Shown one piece after another: positions 23,775 through 34,351 of a DNA stretch of 64,000 nt. The stretch's first letter is position 1; every line of letters begins with the position of its first letter. Source of the stretch: Roridomyces roridus. Lineage: Eukaryota; Basidiomycota; Agaricomycetes; Agaricales; Mycenaceae. The stretch lies in assembly GCA_029378245.1 (NCBI GenBank), contig JARKIF010000004.1, positions 2,604,001 to 2,668,000 of the forward strand. Reading direction: 5' to 3'. Under the pieces are notes generated by a model. It had not been told where the DNA came from. It ran no database searches and saw nothing but the letters and a program-made list of their open reading frames with translations. The translations under genes were made by a program, and so were the position numbers.

Positions 23775-23805
23775 TCTAGACCTGGATACCCGGCCCAGGT
23801 CTAGA
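23775..23805. promoter_or_regulatory. perfect 11-bp inverted repeat upstream of a small gene
   Basis: TCTAGACCTGG and CCAGGTCTAGA are separated by 9 nt. The site is 50 bp before a TATATAAA box (23855-23862) and 157 bp before a start codon. It could be a dimeric factor site or a hairpin; function is inferred from position only. Confidence 0.4.
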
Positions 23806-23961
23806 CGTAATACTTTGGCCATTTTTTGGAGCAGTGGCCTGTGACCAGAAATCCTATATAAAGGCCAAGCGATTCGGATCCCTGCATCAATTTCATCCAA
23901 CGCCCTACCTCATCTGCAGCGCCTCGCATTCACACTTCCCCTTTTCGTTATCATTGCCATC

Positions 23962-24230
23962 ATGTGCTCTGCGCCCACTTGCTCACAACCCATCGCTCGG
24001 CATTCCGCCCAGCCCAGTCCACGCGACGCGTCTGTCCCGACGTCTACGTACCGCGACGGCCCCCAATGCTGCCACTGCGGCTGGCGCGGGAACCACTCCA
24101 CCCAATGTCCCTTCTTTAACCCCACTACATGCGTGTCGAAGTCACGGTGAGCCGCATCACGATCTTCTCCTCCCTCTCGTTATTTAATAACAGCCCTCCC
24201 TATGATAGAACGACGACGACGCGTCGCTGA
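23962..24230 (+). CDS. 73-aa GWRG-motif small protein
   Basis: Two exons, 23962-24146 and 24194-24230, joined by a 47-nt intron in phase 2. A TATATAAA box at 23855-23862 supports the start. The centre reads CCHCGWRGNHSTQCPF, a Cys/His cluster resembling a short zinc-knuckle-like motif (I recall similar C..CGWRG.H..CPF segments in small basidiomycete proteins, but cannot verify this here). The tail PPYDRTTTRR is basic. There is no signal peptide or membrane segment, and function is unknown. Confidence 0.55.
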
Positions 24231-25376
24231 GATGTCCGTTATGCTGGGTTCCAGTTCATCATCCTCCCACATCGTGCGTCTTCCTTTCCCTTTCGCCGCC
24301 GATCCCTCCCATGCTCAACTATTCTTGTATTTTTACTCACAGATCTGCTTGATATCCCTGCACGCACGCACGCACACCACCACCTCCTCATCCTCTCGCC
24401 CGCCAAATTCTCGCCGATCCGTGTTGCTGTCGTCGTCGTGGTGTTGTAATGCCATCATATCTGTACTAATCGGCATCTGTCGGTCGGCTGCGGGGCCACC
24501 ACATCGCAAAATTGCTTTATGTATGAGTAGTAGAACTTGACGCAAAATGTACCACCTATACTGCATCCATTCCATTCAGCCCGTTTGCCAGTCGGGTCCA
24601 GAGTTGTGAATTTTCCTGGTTCTCTCAGGAGTCGTGGAGTCTGAGGTGGGTGGTGTACCACGATAAGATAATGATTGCGGTGCGGTTGGCGCAAGATCGG
24701 AGACCGTGACGCTGGTGTGGGTACGACCACAAGGGCCCGCGAAGGTTGGTGGGAGCTGAATGGGGCAAATTTACGAGAGAAGGCACCGCGGATGGATGGA
24801 GCTGAATATGGGTTTGCCCGTGGGCAACAACTGCGCATGTCAGTTGTCACCAGCGCAGAAAGAAGCTCTTCTAAAATCTGAATGTCAAACTGACAATCGG
24901 CGTTTTAGCCAGTCTGAGCTACGCGAAACTAAATCCACACACGCTCCGGGAGAAGATGTCGGGATCGAGCTGTTTCCATACAACGACGCCTCCACACAAC
25001 TTCCGCGTCAATTCTCCTGAAATCGAGGTCTTTATCTGATAAATGTTCAATTCCAGACACCCGGGAACTTGAAGAAGTTCAATCTCAACTTACCGGTCAG
25101 TGCGTGATCAGTGATCGCGCCCGTCGAATTTGCTGAACACCGCCCAACTGCATGGAGGTCGCTGCTGGAGCCAACACCGATTCAGACATGGTCATACATC
25201 CGCCGTGAGCATCAATCAACCCTTGGCGGCGGAACATCATCATCATCGCAGCACCGCGGCGTCGGATAACTCGGCCTGCAAGCCGCTCGGAATCCGGGAG
25301 TCACGTGAGCGACACAAAAAAACACACAACTTGGTTCCCCATCGTGTCGGGTACGAAACAAGTAGGAGGAAACGAA
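24231..25376. other. intergenic region
   Basis: No supported gene. A CACG-type microsatellite lies near 24360-24375 and T/C-rich low-complexity sequence surrounds it. Confidence 0.4.
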
Positions 25377-26264
25377 TCAGAGTTCACTTGTGACTTGGTC
25401 GGTAGCCTGTTGCGTTAATTCCGTCGTCACTGGGTAGTCCATTCCATAGAAAGCCTTCGCCACGGTACTTTTCAGGGTCGGAAAGACAAACCTTCGACCT
25501 CGGAGGATATCATTTTCCTCTGTCTGTTGGCCGTTCAAGCTCAATGCCCACAATGGCGTCGTAGAAGACAACCGACCGTATGGCGCCTTTCCGTGGGCTT
25601 TCGGGTCGAAGCAGTTCCGCGGACAAAGTTGGAACTGGAGTTCAGGAAGAATGCGAAAGAGGCGTGTCGGTCGGAAGGCGGGGCTAGGAGTATGTAAATC
25701 AGTTCAGTAGCTTGGCGACGACGACCTGTTGACGGAACGTTGAACAAACAGTTGAGCAAGCATGAGCTGAACGAAGGGATTGAACCGTTCGCCACAGTAC
25801 ACGCCCTCTTGATCCACGTTGGACTCAACACACGTGAGCACTTGGAGTGGAAAGTAGTTCGTCTTGCGACCGCGGTCCTTTGACGACGTCAGTCAGCCAG
25901 TCAATCGATCGTCAACATTAAGCTTGGATTCCATTCGCCGCTCACCAAGAACCAGGCATTCCCCACGCGATGTGGAGCCCGTCGTCTTCCCAGGATCCTT
26001 ATCTTGTTGCATCCCCTACTCTGCGTAGCAGAGGGACGACGAGGGAAGTTGGAACCGAAACCTCACCCGAATTTATTCCCGCCCTGCTCCGATGGGCGTT
26101 TCCAAGTTTGAAGTACTCACCATCCGTTGGCGAGGGGTCACTGACATGGGTGCTCCATTGTCACCAAAAACGCATGATGGAATGAGATCCTCGTTGTGGA
26201 GGCAATTCAACCGGCTGCCGGAGTCGGACAAAGCATCTTGACGCAAAGACGAGGAAATTTCCAT
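25377..26264 (-). CDS. hypothetical protein, four exons
   Basis: Predicted 225 aa from exons 26121-26264, 25946-26020, 25726-25877 and 25377-25683 (678 nt). The first three junctions are phase 0 and phase-consistent without any stop, which supports a real gene. Notable segments are RVGNAWFLDRGRKTNYF, VLTCVESNVDQEGVYCGERF, LPELQFQLCPRNCFDPK and a C-terminal FPTLKSTVAKAFYGMDYP. I recognise no domain. The 100-nt first intron and 42-nt third intron are less typical; for the third an alternative donor would give a 66-nt intron and eight fewer residues. A distant or lineage-specific gene is possible. Confidence 0.5.
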
Positions 26265-27017
26265 GAGCAGCAGCGGTTATCATATGCAGCCGGGTGAAGG
26301 TGGTGGACCCAGGCGAGGTGGTGGTACTTAAAGACAAAGATGCCACGTCACGCCGTGACTGCGATTGTCCTCGATCAATATTGATGTCGGCATATTTGGC
26401 AATCCGGATACTGTACTATTTCGACCAAAGATTCAGTGAAGCGTGACGCCCCCGCGTGAAATGAAGGATTTTGGCCCCGGTGAGCCAAATTTTCTGCTCG
26501 GCAACTCGGAAAATAGTGATTTCGTGTCAAATCTTGACGGTATACGTGATCCGAGTGATCCCATCACACCATATATGGGAATTTGATGTGATGGCCGTTT
26601 GGTGAATCTCTTATCTGTTGGACCTTTGCGGTGACCCGTGAAACCCAGTGAATGATTGGTCGAAATAGTACAGTACTCAAACAGTACTTTTAATCAACTT
26701 TTACTTCCGCACTATCGTCGTCTTCTTGTTCGATTCTCGGGTGTAGCTCCGAGTCGGTGTTTCAAATTTTGACGTGTGAAAAATGCCCTCCGTTGTTTTC
26801 GTCCTCCATTGTATTTCTGCGGTCTGCGCTGATTTCCGGTCCACGAACACAATAGACCTTTGTTCCTCGTTGTAGATCCCGCTCCCGGTTGCCGCGAGTA
26901 CCTGATTAATTCGGAAGCTGTCATACCCATTCTGTATCAGGTGCGCCCACAAATACCCCACGTTGTGATGTGACCGCCCACATTCTCTCCCCGACTCCCT
27001 CCCCCAAGGGCCTTGCG
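26265..27017. other. intergenic region
   Basis: Carries the second copy of the palindromic repeat (about 26540-26600) and no supported gene. Confidence 0.4.
26540..26600. repeat. palindromic dispersed repeat, copy 2
   Basis: Diverged copy of 14386-14440; both contain TATACGTGATCCGA-like sequence followed by TGATC.CATCACA. Confidence 0.5.
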
Positions 27018-28004
27018 ATGTGCTTTCTGCGCTGCTGCCGTCGCCGTCCGAAGCATCAAACGCCTGTGCTATGGCCTCCCACTCTGGTCTTTGGCCGGAC
27101 ACCACATCGTGCACCGGCGCCTCCAACGGGTGAGCCAAGCGCTCTTGAAGAGCTCCAGATCGCTGACTGCACTCGATAAGCATTCACATGGACTCCCTTT
27201 ACTCCCTTGCCTCCCTTGCCGCAGGACTACCAACACCACGCACATTTCGGTGCGAATCCGTCGTTCCTGCCTCCGACATCGCCGTGGATGCTCCCGGGCA
27301 GCGTTCCACGCCAGCATCGACGACTTCCTGACATATCCCGGCCTCGTCGGCTGAGCAGTCGTAGACGTCGACGCGAGAGCCCCGCACCGTTCATACCTCC
27401 ACCCCGCGAATGGGTCCTACCAAATAGTCCAGCACCCTTGGTCCCCGGGTTCATCCCTCGAAATCTGCGACAACAATTGAACCCGGAGGTCAGCAACGGC
27501 CCGGGCATCAGCTGGGACATCACACAATTCCCCGCGACCGCGCAGCGCCGGGGTAGACGCCGCCGACGTCAAGGCGGAACGGGCGACCTCCTGGACGAGC
27601 CCGCAACTTGGCCAATTTGTACCTTCCTCACAATCTCATTTCGCCACCTCGGCCTCCATCTCGCACCCTGGGAGGCACTCTGGGGACCCATTCAGGTCCA
27701 CTCTCTGGGAACGCGCCCAATTACAATCGAAACAGTCTTCAACGCCATTCACGCATATTTCCGTATTCCTCTCACTGAGAATGACCGCGCGCGCGTCGGA
27801 TGGGCTGAGTGGACCGTCATTTCGGACACGTATAGGAGGAGGGTGGGGCCGATGGGGCGGAGTCCGAATTTACGTGCCTACGATGAGCAGCAGGGACCGT
27901 TACGGTCAGATGTGTTGCGTGGGGAGACGGAGTTTTACGGATTGATCTCCTTTACGGGGGCGCCGGAGGGCTTGTATAATTTGGTGCTTGTGGCGCCGTC
28001 ATGA
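27018..28004 (+). CDS. DUF6699-like protein
   Basis: 311 aa in two exons, 27018-27129 and 27181-28004, with a 51-nt GTGAGC...AAG intron in phase 1. The N-terminal half is Pro/Arg-rich and probably disordered (SSRRRRRESP, RRGRRRRRQGG). The C-terminal half is globular: ISWDITQFP, a segment ending LHLAPWEALWGPIQVHS, ITIETVFNAIHAYFRIPLT and ETEFYGLISF. That arrangement of tryptophans and the V-x-x-V/I-hxAIH-type helix resembles DUF6699, a common basidiomycete domain of unknown function. The start MCFLRCCRRRP has a Cys cluster. The family call is from memory of the pattern. Confidence 0.7.
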
Positions 28005-28513
28005 TGTTGTTCATGTGTGTGTAGAGAGGGAACGAAACTAATGAAAAAAGGGTCAATTTAGACTGGAACCGGTCTGTCTATGAAGAGTGTCGATAGACAG
28101 ACCGTCGATTTCGTTAATTGATGGAATCGAGACGCGCGATCACTGATTTAATTTACCATAAAAGGCTATTCGGCATCGGCTTGACCTATTACACGTAAAC
28201 AAGGTGTTCTGGTCTGCTCTCCGAGGCGCCGACAACATCAAAGAGGCTTTGTGTAAATCGCAAATGTACCATAACTACTTTTTGCGCTCGAATAAGTACA
28301 GAAATCGACAGAAATGAGGTGTAACCCGCCGCCGACCCATGCCGAATAGCCTTTTAAAGTAAATTAAATCATTGATCGCGCGACTCAATTCCATCAACCG
28401 AAATCGACCAGCCTGTCTGTCGACAGTACCACTTTCGACACGACAGGCTGGATTCGAGCCTAGGCTCAATTGCACATCCTTTTGGTCAATTCATGGTCCA
28501 TTATGAAAGACTT
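28005..28513. other. convergent intergenic gap filled by a fold-back repeat
   Basis: Lies between the 3' ends of the DUF6699-like gene and the GH31 gene. Most of it is the inverted repeat described separately. Confidence 0.5.
28060..28455. repeat. fold-back inverted repeat (MITE-like)
   Basis: Arms of about 140 bp, 28060-28195 and 28310-28455, are reverse complements with scattered differences. Shared blocks include AAAAGGCTATTCGGCAT, CGCGCGATCA.TGATTTAATTTAC and GTCGATTTCG. The spacer is about 115 bp. Each arm also has internal short palindromes around GACAGAC. There is no coding capacity. Confidence 0.75.
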
Positions 28514-31500
28514 TTACTTCCATGTTATCATCGTATTCTCGTTCAAGTCCACCTCCAACCCACTCACCACCAACTCCTCCGTCGCCTCCTTGTAAACGAA
28601 ACTCTTCGCCTTCTTCCCACCCACCTCCACCTCGCTCGGCTTCTTCGACACCCCCAGCACCGTAACAGCCGCAATCTTCTGCGCAACCTCAAACTTGCCC
28701 AGGCTTTGAACCCGCAACGCACCCTCCGTCGCACGGAAAGTGACGGTCGTACTCGGACCAGGAGGATCAGAAACCCCATCATCCAAATACGCACTCCCAA
28801 ACGCCCCACCAGCCGCCGACATCGTCACAAGCAACTCAAAAGGCCCCGCACGCGTTTCCTCCACCGTATACGCCGGACTCTGGTGCAGCAAAATCGCCGC
28901 CCCATCTCGGACATGCACGTTAATATGCCCAAGCGGCGCAGCCAGTGTAGTGTTCACTCCCACTTTCGCATTGTCAACCACAGCATGGGTGTACCAATCC
29001 CGCCACACGGTCTTGCCACGTCCCGGGAAGATTCCGTCCACGGTGGACACGTTGGGTGTGAGCACGGGGGTGACGAGGATGTCGCGGCCGACGAGGAATT
29101 GGGTGTCTATGGCGAAGAGTTCGGGTTCGTCGGGGAATTCCCAGAAGAGCGGCCGGACGGGAGCTGTGCCCAGCATCGAAGCGTTGGCGAAGAGGGAGTA
29201 CTACAACACCGTGAGGATATAATCTTGGTCGGAAGGGACCACGCACCCAGTACGGCAACATCGAATACCTCACCGCAATGGCAGTCCTCGACGCCTCGGC
29301 GACGCTATCCCAAACATAAGGTTCCTGCGAGATCGCCCCCTTGACGTTATGATTCCGATAAAAGGGCGTGAATGCAGCGAGCTGCATCCAGCGATTACAC
29401 AGCTCCTCGTCCGAGTTGTTGTTGAACCCACACGTGTCGGCACCTACGAAGGGAATACCGAAGAGTTGGAATTGTAGGACGCCTTGGATCGAAGCGTGCA
29501 TATATTGCCAGAGACTGAAGTTGTCTCCGAGCTGCATCGAGGTCAGATTCGTCAATGGTCAAAAGAAGAGGAAGATTGCGTACCCAGTGCCCGCCCCACT
29601 TGCCAGAAGAAGCAAACGTCGACCGCGTGATGATGAATGGGCGCTTGCCAGGGAGAAGAGTCTGCAATGCCTTGTGTGTCGCGATAGTTTCCATCAGACC
29701 CCACAGGCTGTGCGTGTCCAGATCGGCGTAGCCCCCGAAATGAGTAGCGTTGGTGGCAAGTGCGTGGATGGACAACGGGCCGTTTGCTATGTCACTTGTT
29801 AGCTCAATGAAGGAGGAAGATCGAATAAATGTTACCGTTGTGAATCGCATACGGCGGTGCGTTGATCTCGATACCTGTTTGATTGCCCGCGCCGATACCA
29901 CGCTTGGCCACGGAGGACGTCGAGTCGCCGGTGGCTCCGAACGTGAGCGTGCCGTTGATGGTGAGGTTGCCGCTCGGTCCTGAGATCGTCGCGTTATACC
30001 CCTCGGGATAACTAGTGATCAAGTTCCCTGGGACGCCGGGTAGGAGGAAGGGTACTACGGAATTCGTGCGTTAGTCGAATGGTTCGAGAGGTCAGCACAT
30101 ACCAGAAGTGTTGCTGATGTCGATTCCACTCCCACAAGACCCATCGCAGAACGAACTCGCTTCATTCATATCAAGCCAAATACCGCTGAATTCAATCCCG
30201 GATTGACTCCAGTTTCTCAGACCCTCGGTCCACCAACTCGTTGTGTTTGGTGCGAACCAGTCGGGGAAGACCTGAACTGGATTGAGATCGAGCCGACTAT
30301 CTATCGAGACAAGACGCACCGTGTATCCAGGCCAGACTTGACCGACGTACTCGGACCCATCGGGGTTCTTCATGAACACGCCACTGGAGCGTCTGTTTAG
30401 TAAACGAGGCTTGGAACAATAGCAAGGCATACAGCTCGGTTCCACGACGGTATGGGTCGTACTGCGCGGGGACGTCAGAATACCTACCAAGACAGAGAGA
30501 AACGACTCACTATATCCGTGCTATTCACCTCCTTGGCAATCGCGGCATCCACAATCGGGATATAATGTTGGTTGTTGCTCGTCTAAAATATGTTCGAGCT
30601 CCGCAAACATCCCGGTCAACAATCGAACTCACCAGCTCCGCAATGAACGCCTTCATCTCTGCCAACGGGAAACTGACCGGGTCCGCCGTAAAATCCCTCA
30701 CAGCATGATACAAATCGATATCATCCCACATGGTCTCCAGCGGAATATTCTCTTGCCTCATCCTCGCGACAACGTCCCTTACGACCCCGATATTTTCGTA
30801 CCCCCATCGGCAGAGGTGGAACCCAAAGCCCCAGTACGGCTGCCAGGTAGGCGTCCCGACGATGGCGCTGTATTGTTCGGCGACGGATTGCGGAGTGGGT
30901 CCGGAGAGGAAGTAAAAGTCGAGAGTGCCGCCGATGAGGCGGTATTCAATGAGGGAGACGTTGGAGGAGGGTGGTGTGAGGAGGAGGATGTCGGCGCCGT
31001 TGGAGCTGGGGCAAGTTAGATGAGTGACAGATCGGAATGGAGAAGACGCACCTAAGCAAGAATACTCCATGCGATTGAGATGTGTTGGTGGAAGAGTTGA
31101 AACGGTGTTCGAGGTACATCGGATGCACACCGTAGACATTTTGGTCGAACGGGTCCGCGATGTCGCGTGCTGAAGAGCACCTGAGGTTGCCGACAAGGAG
31201 AAATAAATGATTAAACGCACCCCAGTCATTTTGAATCGTCCCTACCCCACCGTCGGTACCCACATCCCGCCGAATCCCACTGCTTGCGACGACCTCTCCG
31301 AGACCGTAGATGTTCGCACCAAGAGGCAGAGCCGACGCAAGCTAGAGTCGTTCAATAAAAGCATTCACGCTCGAGGGACTACCAACGCACCTGCAGATAT
31401 TGATCCTCAAACACCAAATTGAAGTTATCCAGCGCAGTCGAATTATCGGTAGGAATCACAGGGTTGATGGGCGTCGGCGGCAGCGACGCAACACGCGTAT

Positions 31501-32015
31501 CAAAGAGCGGAGTCTCGTGCGGCGCCGAGCGACGCGTGATCCAAAACGCAAATGGGCTCGATTGGTGGTTAAACACGAGATCCGAGTTCTTCGCGCTGGT
31601 ACCCTGTGTGGAATTGGGACGCGCGAAAACCGTGTCAGGGATGGTGAATTGGGAGTTGACCGTGTCGAAGATGTGCACGTGGAGTCTAGAACCGCGTGAG
31701 AGGGGAGGCAAGTGCATTGTATTGGAGACCCCACCGTGAGGCCGTCTCGTAAGTGACTTGAATCGTGAGGTTAGCGATGTCTTGACCGAAGGCGTTGCAG
31801 GCGGGGCCAGCAAGTGCCAGCGAGGCGGAAAGCCCGTTGGATGTCTCTTTGAGTGCGCTGAGCGTGTACCCCGGGCAGTTGCTGACGTCGAGGGAGTGGG
31901 AGTCGCTGGAGTTGGAGGCCTGAATCTGTCGTGCAAGCCGTTGTTGGACGCTGCCACCGAGTGTGCTGGTGGCGGCGAGGAGCAGGGTGAGGCTGCTCGC
32001 CAGTAGCTTGAGCAT
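28514..32015 (-). CDS. secreted GH31 alpha-glucosidase
   Basis: Retaining glycoside hydrolase family 31 enzyme, expected to release glucose from maltose/starch oligosaccharides outside the cell. 971 aa in 13 exons: 31735-32015, 31391-31685, 31221-31341, 31052-31169, 30633-31005, 30511-30582, 30433-30461, 30320-30383, 30103-30271, 29836-30054, 29584-29786, 29247-29531 and 28514-29200 (introns 46-52 nt). A signal peptide (LLASSLTLLLAATSTLGG) leads. The nucleophile is Asp485 in GIWLDMNEASS, the acid/base Asp651 in LGDNFSLW, and the second GH31 signature reads GADTCGFNNNSDEELCNRW. QPYWGFGFHLCRWGY and FITRSTFASSGKWGGHW are further family blocks. Many NxT/S sites suit a secreted glycoprotein. Length is normal for fungal alpha-glucosidases. 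Confidence 0.95.
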
Positions 32016-32409
32016 AGTGGGGAGCAGAGGAGAAGGGCGTGGTACGATCGCTTTATGAGGTAAACCTGAGACATCATGTGGTTCGTCGGAGCCAGCGCGG
32101 CGCATCTGGACATGTGATGGCATGCCGATGGGCCCGATTACGCTACTGAATGGCAGGCACGGTCGGCGCGGTCAGACGTAATCGTAGACTGATGACGAAT
32201 AATGTGATCAGCTGAGCTGCTCGGCGGCCAGAATTCCTTACGGAAACTGCAGGTCCGGAAGATGCCTTGGTCCAGTAGCCGGCTGGTGGGCGAAACTATT
32301 GGTCCACTTAGACTCGGGCGTCCCAGGAAAAGACGATCTGTGAAACACATTTCGCTTGAACTCGATGATGATACAACGGTCGTTTATAATTTCACTTCTC
32401 CCAGCTCTT
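32016..32409. other. promoter region of the GH31 gene
   Basis: Gap between the GH31 start and the stop codon of the next minus-strand gene. No clear TATA box or other motif stands out. Confidence 0.35.
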
Positions 32410-33881
32410 TTACGCGAAAATTCCCAATCGCGGGTCAATATCTGCGGGATCGTTCATCTGTAGATACCGTCAGCCCGTTGAACTCAGAAAGCCAGTAAGA
32501 AAAAACTCACCCTCAAGTCGCAATTCAACGCCGATATCGCCTTCATCTCCTCCGCACTCAACTCAAATCCATCGCTCTTGAGATTTTCGACGGCCCTCTC
32601 CGGACCGCTAGCCTTGGGGACGACGGCAATGTCGCGCTGGGTCGCCCAGCGGAGGAGAACTTGTGCCGGGGCTAACAATGGCCGAGTCAGTTACGCACGG
32701 ACGAGAGAATAGCAAGACGTACATTTCCCGTGCTTGGACGCCACGGTCGTCACGGCGTCGACTTTGAACAAGCTGGTGGCTCCACGGTCCATAGAGAGTT
32801 CGTAGTAGCCCTGGGGGCCGAAGGACGAGTACGCGGTGATGGCGATACCAAGCTCCTTGCAGAGTTTCACGATAGCCTCTTGAGTCAAGTACGGGTGGAG
32901 CTCGATCTGTAAGACTTGAGGTTTGATACGAGCATACCGGAGCATGTCAATGATGAGCGATCCCTGGCAGTTGCTTTTCGTTGCTGAATGTCAATGTTTC
33001 ACGTAATAGCGAACGTTGTAGCAGACGCACCTGATTCCGATATTCTTCGCGAGTCCGAGATCGACAAGTTCTTCCATGCAGGTCCACGTCTCCTGCATCG
33101 GCGTATCCTGGAGCGTGACACTCTTGCCGTCGTCACCCCACCATTCCGGGGGATAACGATGGTTCGGGTCGACGTATGCGAGCGCGATGGGGAAGTGGAC
33201 GAGGAAGAGATCGAAATCTACGACCTGGGATTAAAAGGCCGCTCGAAGCGACGTAGTTTAGGTGACGCACAGTCGAGTCCCCAGAGCCCGAGTTGCTTCT
33301 CCGCGAGAACCTTGACGTGCTCCTTGGCATGGAAGGTGTTCCAGAGCTTGGAGGTGATGACTGCGGCGGGTGAGCGAACTATAAGATCCGGTAGACGAAG
33401 AGACGCACACAATTCCTCCCGCTTCACGAGACCGTCGGTCAAGGCGCGGCGCACACCCTCGCCCGCTTCTTTTTCATTTCCATAGTCACCGGCGCCGTCG
33501 AAGAGACGGTATCCCGCTTTGATTCTGTTCATAGCATGAGCCAAAGGTCCAGCCTCGAGTGCTTATCATACGCGTTGTAAACCGTCTGAAACGATGCTAG
33601 GACTGAGCGATTGATTTAAAGAAAAACACGCACGTCCGCACAGATGGGTCTTGGGACCTGGTAATCAAAATCCCAAATCAAGATCCGCGGCGAGGATAGC
33701 AGTCCGACACACCTTCCACAACCCAAAGCTGCGATTCAAGTCAGCGGAGATGAATGCAGCACGACAGCCACGACGTACCCGACGAGCGGCATCTAGCAGC
33801 ATCTCAGCATCGCCAGGGTACCACAAGGGAGGTCAGGAAACTCACAGCTTGACCAGTCCTTGCAAGAGCGACGGCAGACAT
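32410..33881 (-). CDS. D-xylose-reductase-type aldo/keto reductase
   Basis: NAD(P)H-dependent aldose reductase, expected to reduce D-xylose to xylitol in the cytosol, first step of fungal pentose use. 318 aa in 11 exons: 33846-33881, 33779-33792, 33713-33728, 33634-33657, 33572-33585, 33409-33524, 33271-33360, 33031-33217, 32723-32973, 32511-32671 and 32410-32457. Several 5' exons are only 14-24 nt. The AKR tetrad is Asp44 and Tyr49 ([11 protein letters not shown]), Lys78 (FITSKLW) and His111 (FLVHFP), almost exactly the positions in yeast xylose reductases. [20 protein letters not shown] and HPYLTQ are typical, and the tail [14 protein letters not shown] closes as expected. The canonical IPKSN loop is [10 protein letters not shown] here, so coenzyme preference may differ. 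A TATATA box lies near 33935-33940. Confidence 0.92.
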
Positions 33882-34351
33882 TGTGCGGAGAACAAAGAGA
33901 TGGATGGCTGGGTGCCTGGGGAAGAAGGGGCGGGTATATAAGCACCGGAAGTTTTCGCGGATAATTCATTAAGCCAAGCCATGTGATGTTTGAAATTCTT
34001 CCTTTTATGGGTGGTCTCATGACCGTTTGTTTCGACGGGCTTCCGCGAGTTCCCGCGGCACGGGTAGCGGGATTCTCGAGAGACGGAGATTAGGCAAAAG
34101 AACGTCCAGCGCTCTCACCCTGCGGGCCGAAGTGTTATTTCATCCGTGCCGCATTAGTTGCGCGAAGATGTTGGCAACAGATTCTGAGTTCAGAACGTCA
34201 AGTCCAGCACAGTCTCGTCCACCGATTTTGGTACCAGGTCAAAGTGGACTAAGCAGCACGGAAGCTTTATTGATTTATTTTGAATTCGAACGACTGGAAC
34301 CGGCAGTAAGAGCAACAAGATATCCAACAAAAGATCAAATGAAACCATGTC
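33882..34351. other. intergenic region
   Basis: Contains the TATATA box (33935-33940) of the aldose reductase gene. Nothing else is recognised. Confidence 0.4.

Larger units (their letters stand above)
20606..23961. other. gene-poor stretch with a dispersed repeat
   Basis: 20655-20900 is a copy of the repeat also found at 44955-45225 and 53937-54205. A perfect 11-bp palindrome is at 23775-23805. The region 22984-23511 (minus) has a coding-like Cys/Trp-containing stretch (ESCTEWVQCACKKW) that I could not join into a gene. Nothing else is supported. Confidence 0.4.
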
